Source: Paenibacillus oralis
GTDB taxonomy: Bacteria; Bacillota; Bacilli; Paenibacillales; Paenibacillaceae
DNA length: 64,000 bases
Reading direction: 5' to 3'
Assembly: GCF_003863965.1 (NCBI RefSeq)
Contig: NZ_RRCN01000001.1
Span: 496,001-560,000, forward strand
Part shown: piece after piece, positions 52,106 to 60,038 of the stretch
Layout: each line of letters begins with the position of its first letter
Position numbering within the stretch: position 1 is the stretch's first letter
Program-made: the position numbers and the translations under genes
The notes under the pieces: generated by a model
Told to the model about the DNA's origin: nothing
The model's database searches: none
What the model saw: only the letters and a program-made list of their open reading frames with translations

Positions 52106-53002
52106 ATGGAAGTTAAAGGAATCATTGCCGCAATGGTTACCCCTTTTGATGAACATCAAAAGATCAACGAAATCGCGACAAAACAATTGGTGGATAAACT
52201 CATCGGCGCTGGAGTAAGCGGGATTTTTATTCTGGGAACAAACGGTGAGTTCCATGTGCTGAGTGAGGCAGAGAAACTTGATTTCGCCAAGATTGTTATT
52301 GAACATGTCCGGAAAAGAGTACCTGTATACGTAGGCACTGGCGGAAACAGTACAACAGAAGTTATCTCTCTGTCCCGAAAAATGAAACAACTTGGCGCGG
52401 ATGCGCTATCGGTGATAACCCCTTATTTTGTGCCTCCTACTCAAAAGGAACTGATCGCCCATTACAAGACTGTGGCAGAATCGGTCGAAGCACCGATCAT
52501 TTTGTACAATATCCCCAAAAATACGGGCGTAAATATGGATGCAAACACAGTCAAAGAGCTTGCACAAGTTAAAAACATTATCGGAATCAAAGACAGCAGC
52601 GGCAAGCTCGAGAATATTGAGGGCTATATCCAGGCTTCAAAGGAAGAAGACTTTGCCGTCTTGTCGGGCTCTGATTCCCTGATCCTGAAAGCTTTAAAAG
52701 CAGGAGCTGCAGGCGCAATTGCCGCTACCGCGAACCTGATTACCGACCTGGATGTATCGATATACGAAAATTATGTTAAAGGAGACCTCGATTCTGCCGA
52801 AAAAGCTCAAGAAAACATCGAAGCTCTCAGAGCGGTATTGAAACTGGGAACGGTCCCGTCAGTATTGAAAAAAACGGTTGAATTGTCCGGAATTCCTGTC
52901 GGTTCGGCCAGACCGCCGGTTAGTGAACCGGATGACACGACTATAGATAAAATCAAAGAAATGCTTAAATATTATGGTATTGAGGAGGCAGATTATGCTT
53001 AA
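52106..53002 (+). CDS. DapA/N-acetylneuraminate-lyase family class I aldolase
   Basis: 298 residues, full length for the family. Schiff-base Lys in IIGIKDSSGKLEN, Tyr in ILYNIPKNTG, and GTNGEFHVLS in place of the GTTGE signature. It is unlikely to be the lysine-pathway enzyme because it lies between a SIS gene and a KDPG aldolase gene in a PTS operon. A pyruvate-releasing cleavage of a keto-deoxy sugar acid, or a related dehydration, is more likely. Confidence 0.88.
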   Translation: MEVKGIIAAMVTPFDEHQKINEIATKQLVDKLIGAGVSGIFILGTNGEFHVLSEAEKLDFAKIVIEHVRKRVPVYVGTGGNSTTEVISLSRKMKQLGADALSVITPYFVPPTQKELIAHYKTVAESVEAPIILYNIPKNTGVNMDANTVKELAQVKNIIGIKDSSGKLENIEGYIQASKEEDFAVLSGSDSLILKALKAGAAGAIAATANLITDLDVSIYENYVKGDLDSAEKAQENIEALRAVLKLGTVPSVLKKTVELSGIPVGSARPPVSEPDDTTIDKIKEMLKYYGIEEADYA

Positions 53003-53624
53003 GCCGGATATTGAAAAAAGAATAATAAACACCGGGGTTATGGCCATTGTCAGAACGGAAACCGTGGAAAGAGCAACAGAGATTGCCGAAGGGTGCCTGG
53101 AGGGGGGAGTAGATGTTCTTGAAATCAGTTACACGCTTTCAAATGCCGGAGAAGTAATAAAAGCCCTCAATGATCGATTCAAAAATAAGTTATTGGTAGG
53201 GGCAGGCACCGTATTGGACGGTGAAACGGCGAGACTGGCCATTCTTGCCGGTGCAAAATTTATTATAGCTCCAAATCTAAGCAAGGAAGTTGCCGTAGTA
53301 TGCAACAGATATCGAATTCCGTATGCTCCTGGATGTGCGACCGTCACTGAAATGGTTCAGGCTTTGGAGCTGGGGGCATCTTTTGTCAAGGCGTTCCCTT
53401 TATCCAATTTTTACGGTCCATCCTTAGTCCCGGTTATCAAAACACCGCTGCCTTATATGCCTATATTGGCTTCCGGAGGAGTAACGTTGGACAACTTGGG
53501 AGATTGGATTAGAAACGGTGTTGATTCAGTTGGAGTAGGCGGACTTTTGACCAAGGGCTCAAAAGCCGATATCGCAACAAATGCAAGGAAAATTACGGAT
53601 ATCATAAGAGATGCAAGGGCGTAG
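52995..53624 (+). CDS. KDPG/KHG aldolase family protein (Eda-like)
   Basis: 209 residues from the ATG at 52995, inside the end of the previous gene, with GAGGAGG 8 nt upstream. Catalytic Glu in GVDVLEISYTL-type block, GAGTVLDGETARLAILAGA, and Schiff-base Lys in ASFVKAFPLSNFYGP. Eda enzymes split 2-keto-3-deoxy-6-phosphogluconate to pyruvate and glyceraldehyde-3-phosphate. Co-translation with the DapA-like gene suggests two aldol steps, or one real and one modified function, in the same pathway. Confidence 0.9.
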   Translation: MLKPDIEKRIINTGVMAIVRTETVERATEIAEGCLEGGVDVLEISYTLSNAGEVIKALNDRFKNKLLVGAGTVLDGETARLAILAGAKFIIAPNLSKEVAVVCNRYRIPYAPGCATVTEMVQALELGASFVKAFPLSNFYGPSLVPVIKTPLPYMPILASGGVTLDNLGDWIRNGVDSVGVGGLLTKGSKADIATNARKITDIIRDARA

Positions 53625-53631
53625 AAAGAGA

Positions 53632-53672
53632 GCGGCGCTCTCCTCTGTTGGAGAGCGCCCGCTTTTGATTTT
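53632..53672. terminator. Bidirectional terminator between convergent operons
   Basis: GCGGCGCTCTCC pairs with GGAGAGCGCCCGC around TCTGTT, followed on the plus strand by TTTTGATTTTT. Minus-strand readthrough from the SDR gene would meet the same stem. Confidence 0.85.
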
Positions 53673-53687
53673 TGGATTTTCTCTCTA

Positions 53688-54446
53688 TTAATCCATATGC
53701 GATCCGCCATTGATATCGATTTCTTCTCCCGTGATATAGGAAGCCTCTGCGGATGCCAGGAACGCGATGGCGGAGGCAATCTCCTCCGTTTCGCCCGGTC
53801 TGCCCATCGGGATGGAAGCAATGACGGAATCGGCCGTAACCCGGTCCAGCGATTTCCAGATGTCGGTGTTTACCAAGCCGGGGGCTACGCTGTTCACGGT
53901 AATTCCATCTTGTGCCACTTCGCGGGCGAGGTTCTTCGAGAACCCGAGAACCGCCGCCTTGGAAGCGGAATAATGCGCGCCTCCGAAGACCCCGCCGCCG
54001 CGCTTGGCGGATACGGAGGACAGGTTGACGATCCGGCCGTACTTTTGTTTTTTCATCGTTTCAAGAACGGCTTGCGTGCACAAGAATAAACCAAACATAT
54101 TCACGTTAAAAATTCGTGTGATATCTTCAAGGGTCATGTCCTCCACCGTTACTTTTTGCGATATCCCCGCGTTGTTAACCAGAATATCGATACGGCCCAA
54201 GCTCCGCACCACTTGCTCAACCATGGCATGAACGGATTCCCAACTGGTTACGTTCAGTTCAACGCCGAACGCTTCTCCCCCGGCCTCCTTGATGGCGTTT
54301 ACGGTCTCCTGGACTCCGTCCAGATTGATGTCCGCCACGACAACCTTGGCTCCTTGCCGGGCAAGTGTCAGGGCTATCGTACGCCCGATCCCTTTCGCCG
54401 ATCCGCTTCCCGTTACAATCGCTACCCGATTGGTCAATTCAAACAT
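53688..54446 (-). CDS. SDR-family NAD(P)-dependent oxidoreductase
   Basis: 252 residues, classical SDR. Cofactor motif GSGSAKGIGRT, NNAG, catalytic Ser (NLSSVS), YSASK, and the ending YITGEEIDINGGSHMD. Asp at the end of beta-2 (VVVADINLDG) favours NAD. Last gene of the minus-strand MFS/transketolase operon; likely oxidises a polyol or sugar acid, or reduces the transketolase product. A near-identical fragment of its 3' half occurs at 46563-46742. Confidence 0.9.
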   Translation of the reverse strand: MFELTNRVAIVTGSGSAKGIGRTIALTLARQGAKVVVADINLDGVQETVNAIKEAGGEAFGVELNVTSWESVHAMVEQVVRSLGRIDILVNNAGISQKVTVEDMTLEDITRIFNVNMFGLFLCTQAVLETMKKQKYGRIVNLSSVSAKRGGGVFGGAHYSASKAAVLGFSKNLAREVAQDGITVNSVAPGLVNTDIWKSLDRVTADSVIASIPMGRPGETEEIASAIAFLASAEASYITGEEIDINGGSHMD

Positions 54447-54486
54447 AAAATGCCACTCCTTTATGAATAAATGTTTTATTGCTTTC

Positions 54487-55443
54487 CTATAGCTTCAGCA
54501 TGTTTTTGGCCGTGGCGACAATATTTCCGGTCGTGATTCCGTTCAGCTCCAGCAGCTTTTCGTATGGCGCGGACTCTCCAAACCGGTCTTGAATGCCGAT
54601 TCTTCTGAGCACGGCCCCTCCCTCTTCGGCCACCACTTCGCTTACGGCACTGCCCAGACCGTTCAGAATATTATGGTCCTCGACGGTAATAATCCTTCCG
54701 GTCTGCAGGCATTCAACAACGGCTTCCCGGTCCAGCGGCTTGATTGTATGCATATCCAGCAGCTTAACCGAAACGGATTGCTTCTCCAGCTCCTTCGCCG
54801 CCTCCAAAGCAAGATGAAGGGTATCCCCGTTGGCGATAATGGCAATATCCTTGCCTTCCCTTAGCTTTTTGGCCTTGCCGATCGCAAACTCTTCATGCTC
54901 GTCATAAACGACCGGAATGGCGTCCCGGGTAAACCGCAGGAAGACCGGCCCGACATGCTCCGCCGCGGCCGCAACGAGCTTACGGGTAGAGTAATAGTCC
55001 GCCCCCATGATCACCGTCATATTGGGAATGGTACGCAGCACCCCCATATCTTCGATCGCCTGATGGCTGCCCCCGTCATTGGCCGGTGTCAGTCCGCCAT
55101 GGGAACAGGCGATTTTCACATTCAGGTTCGGGTAGCACACTTCTTGCCGAATCTGTTCCGCCATCCGCAGCGACCCAAAAACGGCGTACGTGCTGACAAA
55201 CGGGATCTTTCCCGTTGTCGCCAGCCCTGCCGCTAGACCGCAGGCGTTCTGCTCGGCAATCCCCACGTTAATATGCTGGTCCGGCAGTTGATTGGCAAAT
55301 TCCGTCGTTTTGCAGGACTTGCCGATATCCACATCGACCACATAGATGCTTTTGTTCTTTTTTCCCAGCTCGACAATCTCATGTCCAAACGCGTCCCGGG
55401 TCGCGATTTTCTTGACCATCGCTGTTTTATCCTGTGTACTCAT
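54487..55443 (-). CDS. Transketolase, C-terminal subunit
   Basis: 318 residues from the ATG at 55443, which overlaps the stop of the N-terminal subunit gene (ATGA). A longer frame begins 26 codons earlier, inside the neighbour. Pyrimidine-binding domain (NVGIAEQNACGLAAGLATTG with catalytic Glu) and C-terminal domain (GRIITVEDHNILNGLGSAVS). Works with the next upstream gene product as a split thiamine-diphosphate enzyme. Confidence 0.9.
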   Translation of the reverse strand: MSTQDKTAMVKKIATRDAFGHEIVELGKKNKSIYVVDVDIGKSCKTTEFANQLPDQHINVGIAEQNACGLAAGLATTGKIPFVSTYAVFGSLRMAEQIRQEVCYPNLNVKIACSHGGLTPANDGGSHQAIEDMGVLRTIPNMTVIMGADYYSTRKLVAAAAEHVGPVFLRFTRDAIPVVYDEHEEFAIGKAKKLREGKDIAIIANGDTLHLALEAAKELEKQSVSVKLLDMHTIKPLDREAVVECLQTGRIITVEDHNILNGLGSAVSEVVAEEGGAVLRRIGIQDRFGESAPYEKLLELNGITTGNIVATAKNMLKL

Positions 55444-56276
55444 GATTTCAAACCTCCCGCGATTTCTTCCATGGCTTGTTTGTATTCGGCTTCCTTTGGC
55501 GCGGCTCCGTGCCAGCCGCACACATTTTCCATAAACGAAACCCCTTTGCCCTTAACGGTATTGCATACAATGCATTTGGGCTTGCCGTTCTTCACGTCCC
55601 GGATTTCGTCCAGCGTATCAACGATTTGCCGCATGTCATGGCCATCAATTCTTTTGGTGTCAAAACCGAAGGCCTTGAACTTCAACTCCAGGTCCAGATT
55701 GGGCATAATCTCGTCACAGGTGCCGTCGATCTGCAAATTGTTGTCGTCAACGAAAACAACCAGGTTATCCAGCTGGTATTTGTTTGCCGTTTGGGCAGCT
55801 TCCCAGATTTGGCCTTCCTGGCACTCGCCGTCTCCCAGCATCGCGAATACCCGGTAAGCCTTGCCGTCCCGCTTCCCCGCCAAAGCCATGCCTACCGCGC
55901 AGGAGAGCCCCTGGCCGAGGGAGCCGGTGGAAATATCAATGCCCGGGCACTTTTTCATATCCGGATGTCCCTGAAAAGGAGAGCCGTATTTCCGCAGCGT
56001 GTGAATATTCTCAAACGGAACATAGCCCAGGTGCAGCAAAGCTGCATACTGGATGGGGCAGACATGCCCTTTGGAAAGAACAAACCGGTCCCGGTCCTCC
56101 CACTTGGGGTTGGAGGGATCAATATTCATTTCTCTAAAGTACAGGGCAGTTACAATATCCGCTGCGGAAAATGAGCCGCCGGGATGTCCGGATTGCGCCT
56201 CGTAAATCATCGTAAGGGCAGTTTGTCTCAACTCTGCCGCCTTTCGTTTCAACTTCTCAATGCTTATGGGTTTCAT
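55440..56276 (-). CDS. Transketolase, N-terminal subunit
   Basis: 278 residues. Thiamine-diphosphate motif GDGECQEGQIWEAAQTANKY ending in VVFVDDNN, and SGHPGGSFSAADIVTALYF at the start with the conserved His. Split transketolases of this type occur in pathways for unusual pentoses, sulfo-sugars and branched sugars as well as in central metabolism. The operon context (MFS importer, SDR, GntR regulator) points to a dedicated catabolic role. Confidence 0.92.
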   Translation of the reverse strand: MKPISIEKLKRKAAELRQTALTMIYEAQSGHPGGSFSAADIVTALYFREMNIDPSNPKWEDRDRFVLSKGHVCPIQYAALLHLGYVPFENIHTLRKYGSPFQGHPDMKKCPGIDISTGSLGQGLSCAVGMALAGKRDGKAYRVFAMLGDGECQEGQIWEAAQTANKYQLDNLVVFVDDNNLQIDGTCDEIMPNLDLELKFKAFGFDTKRIDGHDMRQIVDTLDEIRDVKNGKPKCIVCNTVKGKGVSFMENVCGWHGAAPKEAEYKQAMEEIAGGLKS

Positions 56277-56405
56277 GTCAATCCCTCGCTCCTTATTTTT
56301 CTAATAAAGCTGAAATATTTGTCTTATTGTCTACTTGTCTCCTAAATTACTTGAAATGAAAACGAGTATATCCTTTAACATCGCTATACTCGTCTTCTGT
56401 ATCTC

Positions 56406-57722
56406 TCATGTCAGGTCCTGCTCCTTACCCTTACTTTTCCCCGACTGCTTCACCAGCAAAACCACGATACAAGCGCTTACAATCATGCTGATTCCCAAAA
56501 CGATCATACCAAGTCTATGGGAACCTGTTGCATCATTAATAAATCCTACAAAATACGGGCCGAAAAATCCGCCGAGGTTGCCGATACTGTTGATCAGGGC
56601 AATGGCTCCACCCGCCGCCGCGCCGGTCAGGAATGAGGGCGGTATAGCCCAGAACGGAGAGTATGCTCCAAAGGCCCCGCACAAGCTGACCGTCAACATA
56701 ATAAAGGCGCCGACCGTGCTGAATTCCGCCAAATACACACTGATGATCATAGCGGCGGCGCTGACGATTAAGCAGCCGGCAACATGGAATCTTCGCTCAT
56801 TGGTTTTGTCGGAGCTTTTTCCGATCAGATACATGACAACCATGGCGCAAAGGTACATCAGTCCAAGCACCCAGCCCATATTTTGCAGCGACAGCCCCGT
56901 TGTTTCCGTCAATCCCTCCGAGATGGTCGGCAGGAACATGTTGATTCCATAGTAGCCGAACATCCAGAAAAAATAGCCGAGGGCCAGTATTAGCACGTCC
57001 CGATCCTTCAGTACTTGCAAAAACGTATATTTCTTTACTTTTTGTTTTTCGATAGCCTCTTTGGTGGTCACGTCGAGAAGCCAGGTTTTCTCGTCTTTGG
57101 TTAGCCATTTGGCATCTTCTATGCGATCCGTCAGATAAAAGTAGCAGACAAACCCGAGAATGATGGCCGGAATCGCTTCCAAAATGAACAGCCACTGCCA
57201 GCCGGCCAGCCCCAGCCAACCATGCTGCAGCAAAAATGTGGAAATCGGCGAGCCTATGGCGTTTGCCGCCGGAATGGCGATCATAAATCCGGCAATCGCT
57301 TTGGCATGGTGCTTGGATTGGAAAAACCCGCTCAAATAGTGCACCATGCACGGGTAAAAGCTGGCCTCCGCCGCTCCCAGCAATAAGCGGACGATATAGA
57401 ACTGCAGCGGCGTTTGAATAAAAGCCATGATGACGGCGATAATGCCCCAGGACACCATGATGCGGCTGATCCACCGTCTGGCTCCGATCCTGGTCATGAT
57501 GGCGCTTCCCGGGACCTCCAGCAGGAAGTAGCCGATAAAAAAGATGCCCGCTCCCAAACCGAAAACAGCGTCGGAAAAACCAAGGTCCTGATTCATGCGC
57601 AAGGCCGCAAAGCCAATGTTTACGCGGTCAAGTATCGAAATCGTAAAGCAAAGAAACAAAAAGGGAATCAGTCTTAATGTCACTTTACGGACAGTTGACT
57701 TCTCCAGTTGTTGAATATTCAT
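56406..57722 (-). CDS. MFS transporter, anion:cation symporter type
   Basis: 438 residues from the ATG at 57722, behind a GGGGGGTT site. Twelve membrane helices, with the ACS-family pattern LRLIPFLFLCFTISILDRVN near the N-terminus, LGLGAGIFFIGYFLLEVPGS-like second helix and LLLGAAEASFYPCMVHYLSG. This subfamily carries organic anions such as hexuronates, aldonates and phthalate. It suggests that the operon substrate is a sugar acid or another anion. Confidence 0.9.
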   Translation of the reverse strand: MNIQQLEKSTVRKVTLRLIPFLFLCFTISILDRVNIGFAALRMNQDLGFSDAVFGLGAGIFFIGYFLLEVPGSAIMTRIGARRWISRIMVSWGIIAVIMAFIQTPLQFYIVRLLLGAAEASFYPCMVHYLSGFFQSKHHAKAIAGFMIAIPAANAIGSPISTFLLQHGWLGLAGWQWLFILEAIPAIILGFVCYFYLTDRIEDAKWLTKDEKTWLLDVTTKEAIEKQKVKKYTFLQVLKDRDVLILALGYFFWMFGYYGINMFLPTISEGLTETTGLSLQNMGWVLGLMYLCAMVVMYLIGKSSDKTNERRFHVAGCLIVSAAAMIISVYLAEFSTVGAFIMLTVSLCGAFGAYSPFWAIPPSFLTGAAAGGAIALINSIGNLGGFFGPYFVGFINDATGSHRLGMIVLGISMIVSACIVVLLVKQSGKSKGKEQDLT

Positions 57723-57784
57723 ATGAACCCCCCAAAAATGGTGCATATTCTTCCGCGAAAAATAATGAACATTTAACCCTTTCA

Positions 57785-57800
57785 ATTACAGCGCTTTCAT
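57785..57800 (-). promoter_or_regulatory. cre site before the MFS/transketolase operon
   Basis: The minus strand GATGAAAGCGCTGTAA matches the CcpA core TGAAAGCGCT. It lies about 63 nt before the MFS start. Confidence 0.65.
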
Positions 57801-57871
57801 CAACCTCCTTTAAAAAATGCCAACAAGACCAAAGAATTGATCGCAGGCATTTTGTAATTGGTAATCTTGAT

Positions 57872-57912
57872 CACTTGTATACTAAGGTACCTTATATTCG
57901 TAGTATAAAGTG
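57872..57912. promoter_or_regulatory. Nested palindromic operator, probable GntR target
   Basis: Outer arms CACTTGTATACTA and TAGTATAAAGTG form an inverted repeat with a single unpaired base; inside lies the perfect palindrome AAGGTACCTT (57884-57893). It sits between the GntR terminator and the MFS gene, so it is the likely operator of the GntR regulator. A promoter is expected nearby but is not clear. Confidence 0.6.
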
Positions 57913-57942
57913 TGACTTTTTTAATGTCAATAGATCATTAAA

Positions 57943-57988
57943 AAGAAAAACCGTCCAACAGAAGCTCGTCAGACGGTTCTTTTTTCAA
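57943..57988 (-). terminator. Terminator of the GntR gene
   Basis: AACCGTC pairs with GACGGTT across a 16-nt loop, with T tracts on both sides (TTTTTC on the minus side, CTTTTTT on the plus side). It can end the GntR transcript before the MFS operon. Confidence 0.7.
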
Positions 57989-58031
57989 TATATCAGTGCC
58001 GGGACGTGGTGGTCCGGACAAAATTTTGGCC

Positions 58032-58739
58032 TCAGTCCTTCCAATACCGATCGTACAGATTCTGCATATGGGAGGTCATGAGACGCGTGGCCTCTTCGGC
58101 GTCGTGATTTTCAATCGCTTGGATAATCCGCTTATGCTCGCTAAAATTCGTATCCCTGTAGTCCGGGCGGGTGACCGTTCGGTCCCGGATAAACTTCCAC
58201 ATCTCCTGCTGTTTCATGGCATTGGCAATCACAGCCATAAACTGGATGAACAGGTCATTGTGAGAGGCCTTGGCAATCTCCGTATGCAGCTGTTCATCGG
58301 TCTCCGGCACATAGTGGCCCGCCTGGGTTTCCTTCTCCATCTGCATAATGGTGGCATGCAAAGCCTCAATGTCTTCATCCGTCGCTCTTTGCGCCGCGAA
58401 TTTGGCAATGAGGGGTTCGAGATTCATTCTGGCGTCCACAATATCCTCGGGAGATACGGATTCAAGCATAAAAGCCGTGTCGGATGGCGGCTGCTCCGCC
58501 GGATTCTGGGTGTTTTTTACGAATACCCCCTCCCCCTGACGAGAGTAAATGTATCCGTTCATCTCCAGCGCGCTCAGCGCCTGCCTGATCGGTGCCCGGC
58601 TTACGCCAAACTGGGCGCACAGCTCCCTTTCGGTCGGCAGCTTGTCGCCCACCTCAAAAGAGCCTGACAGGATTTCGGATAATATCTGATCATATATTTG
58701 TATATACAGCTTGTTGCTGGAAACTCGATTAAATTGAAT
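58032..58739 (-). CDS. GntR/FadR-family regulator with probable ATT start
   Basis: 235 residues if translation begins at ATT at 58739. The HTH needs the residues SNKLYIQIYDQILSEILSGS, which lie before the first usual start codon (GTG at 58652). No ATG, GTG or TTG occurs in frame between that GTG and a TAA just upstream. AAAGGGAGG lies 8 nt before this ATT; another ATT is at 58745. Winged HTH continues GDKLPTERELCAQFGVSRAP, and the FCD-type helical domain spans about 90-230. Likely controls the MFS/transketolase/SDR operon. Confidence 0.8.
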   Translation of the reverse strand: MQFNRVSSNKLYIQIYDQILSEILSGSFEVGDKLPTERELCAQFGVSRAPIRQALSALEMNGYIYSRQGEGVFVKNTQNPAEQPPSDTAFMLESVSPEDIVDARMNLEPLIAKFAAQRATDEDIEALHATIMQMEKETQAGHYVPETDEQLHTEIAKASHNDLFIQFMAVIANAMKQQEMWKFIRDRTVTRPDYRDTNFSEHKRIIQAIENHDAEEATRLMTSHMQNLYDRYWKD

Positions 58740-58775
58740 CGGAATCGCCTCCCTTTAAAACCCGCTTCAAGTCTA

Positions 58776-58804
58776 ATTATATTCCGTTTCAACTTGTTAG
58801 ACAA
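58776..58804 (-). promoter_or_regulatory. Promoter of the GntR gene
   Basis: Minus-strand TTGTCT, a 17-nt spacer and TATAAT. The -35 region is part of the short dyad TTGTCTAACAA, a FadR-like operator candidate for autoregulation. Confidence 0.65.
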
Positions 58805-58931
58805 CATCATATCTTATAACCTGCATGACTCCAGCTCTATTGATTCAAGGATGCCGTACTGAGGAGTAAGGACTGAGGTGGCTGTCTATATATAGCTTTC
58901 GTGTCTTGGTGTCTTGGTATCCCTGCATGCT

Positions 58932-59154
58932 GCTTTGCACGATTATCCCTTTCAATCAGTGGGCAGGTGTTAGGGGCTAGGGTAAGGATTAATAAGGAAA
59001 AAGTGCGGCGGTTCAGGGTGAGATTTTCGGTTTGATTAAGGAACATATGTTTGGTATAATGAAATAAAATCGAACTCGCGTTCGTGTATTATCTTCTTCT
59101 CCTGAATTTATCTTCTTCTCTGCTTCCTGATCAAACGGGATAATCGTGCAAAGC
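58932..59154. repeat. Perfect 18-bp inverted repeat enclosing an SOS promoter
   Basis: GCTTTGCACGATTATCCC (58932-58949) is repeated in inverse orientation at 59137-59154, with 187 bp between. No supported ORF lies inside. The rest of 58810-59240 shows nothing else I can assign. Confidence 0.75.
59032..59084 (+). promoter_or_regulatory. LexA-controlled promoter without a gene
   Basis: TTGATT, a 17-nt spacer and TATAAT (59032-59060). A LexA-like box GGAACATATGTTTG (59040-59053) overlaps the spacer, and a perfect-dyad box CGAACTCGCGTTCG lies at 59071-59084 near the expected transcription start. Both resemble the Bacillus SOS box CGAACATATGTTCG. No ORF longer than a few codons follows on the plus strand before the terminator at 59242. 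Confidence 0.7.
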
Positions 59155-59241
59155 GTCCGGACAACGGATGTTGATCTGCTGACCAACCCACCGGCCTCCC
59201 CTGCCCTCACGCTTTCAACGCCCTTCCGACTTTAGCATCAT

Positions 59242-59276
59242 AAAAAAAGACGCTCCGGGAGCGATTCCGGAGCGTT
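59242..59276 (-). terminator. Terminator of the amino-acid ABC operon
   Basis: Minus-strand ACGCTCCGGAATCGCTCCCGGAGCGT, with a 9-10 bp stem, followed by CTTTTTTT. Confidence 0.88.
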
Positions 59277-59285
59277 TGTTCGTTA

Positions 59286-60038
59286 TCAAGCACCACTTAC
59301 CTTTGTGCGGAAATAATTTTGCAGGAATTCCTTTGCTCTTTGCGATTTAGGATGGTTAAATACCTCATCCGGAGTGCCTTCCTCAATAATTTTTCCCTTT
59401 TCCAAAAAGAGCACCTTGTTGGCCACTTCATATACAAAATTCATCTCGTGTGATACGAGAATCATAGTTTGGCCGCTTGCTGCTGTCCTTTTAATGGTTT
59501 GCAGCACCTCTCCCACTAGTTCAGGATCAAGCGCGGAGGTCGGTTCATCCACCAATAACAGCTTGGGCTTCATGGCAAGAGCACGGGCAATCCCGACACG
59601 CTGTTGCTGGCCCCCGGATAAATGCTTAGGATAATAATGAGCGCGTTCGGAAAGCCCCACCAGTTTCAGCTGTTCTTCGGCAATTTTATTGGCTTCACTA
59701 TCGCTCATTTTTTTGACGATTTTCAATCCTTCTTTTACATTTTCCAGTGCGGTTCGATGCTGAAAAAGGTTGAATTGCTGGAAAACCATCGCCGTTTGCT
59801 GCCGAAGCTCCAAGCGCTGCTTGTTCGTAATTGTGCTAAAATCAACCTTAAACCCCTCCAGATCAAGCTCGCCTTTATCCGCTTTTTCCAGGCAGTTCAA
59901 GGAACGCAAAAAGGTAGATTTCCCGGCCCCTGACGAACCGATCAGCGCCACTACATCTCCCTTTTCAATCTCAACCGATATATCGTCCAGAATTAAATTG
60001 TGATGAAAGGATTTGGACAAATGACTTACCTTGATCAT
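59286..60038 (-). CDS. Polar amino-acid ABC importer ATPase
   Basis: 250 residues. Walker A GSSGAGKST, Q-loop MVFQQFNLF, signature LSGGQQQRVGIARAL, Walker B LLLVDEPTSALD, H-loop LVSHEMNFVYEVAN. The GlnQ/TcyN-like subfamily energises uptake of amino acids such as cystine or glutamine. The ATG immediately follows the permease stop codon. Confidence 0.93.
   Translation of the reverse strand: MIKVSHLSKSFHHNLILDDISVEIEKGDVVALIGSSGAGKSTFLRSLNCLEKADKGELDLEGFKVDFSTITNKQRLELRQQTAMVFQQFNLFQHRTALENVKEGLKIVKKMSDSEANKIAEEQLKLVGLSERAHYYPKHLSGGQQQRVGIARALAMKPKLLLVDEPTSALDPELVGEVLQTIKRTAASGQTMILVSHEMNFVYEVANKVLFLEKGKIIEEGTPDEVFNHPKSQRAKEFLQNYFRTKVSGA

Noticed and set aside
46563..53920. Two SDR copies as the ends of a composite transposon
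   Set aside because: They are fragments of a metabolic gene, with no transposase or terminal inverted repeats visible.
58837..59210. Two minus-strand frames of 65-69 codons around the SOS promoter
   Set aside because: They lack ribosome sites, cross the inverted-repeat arms and show no recognisable domain.
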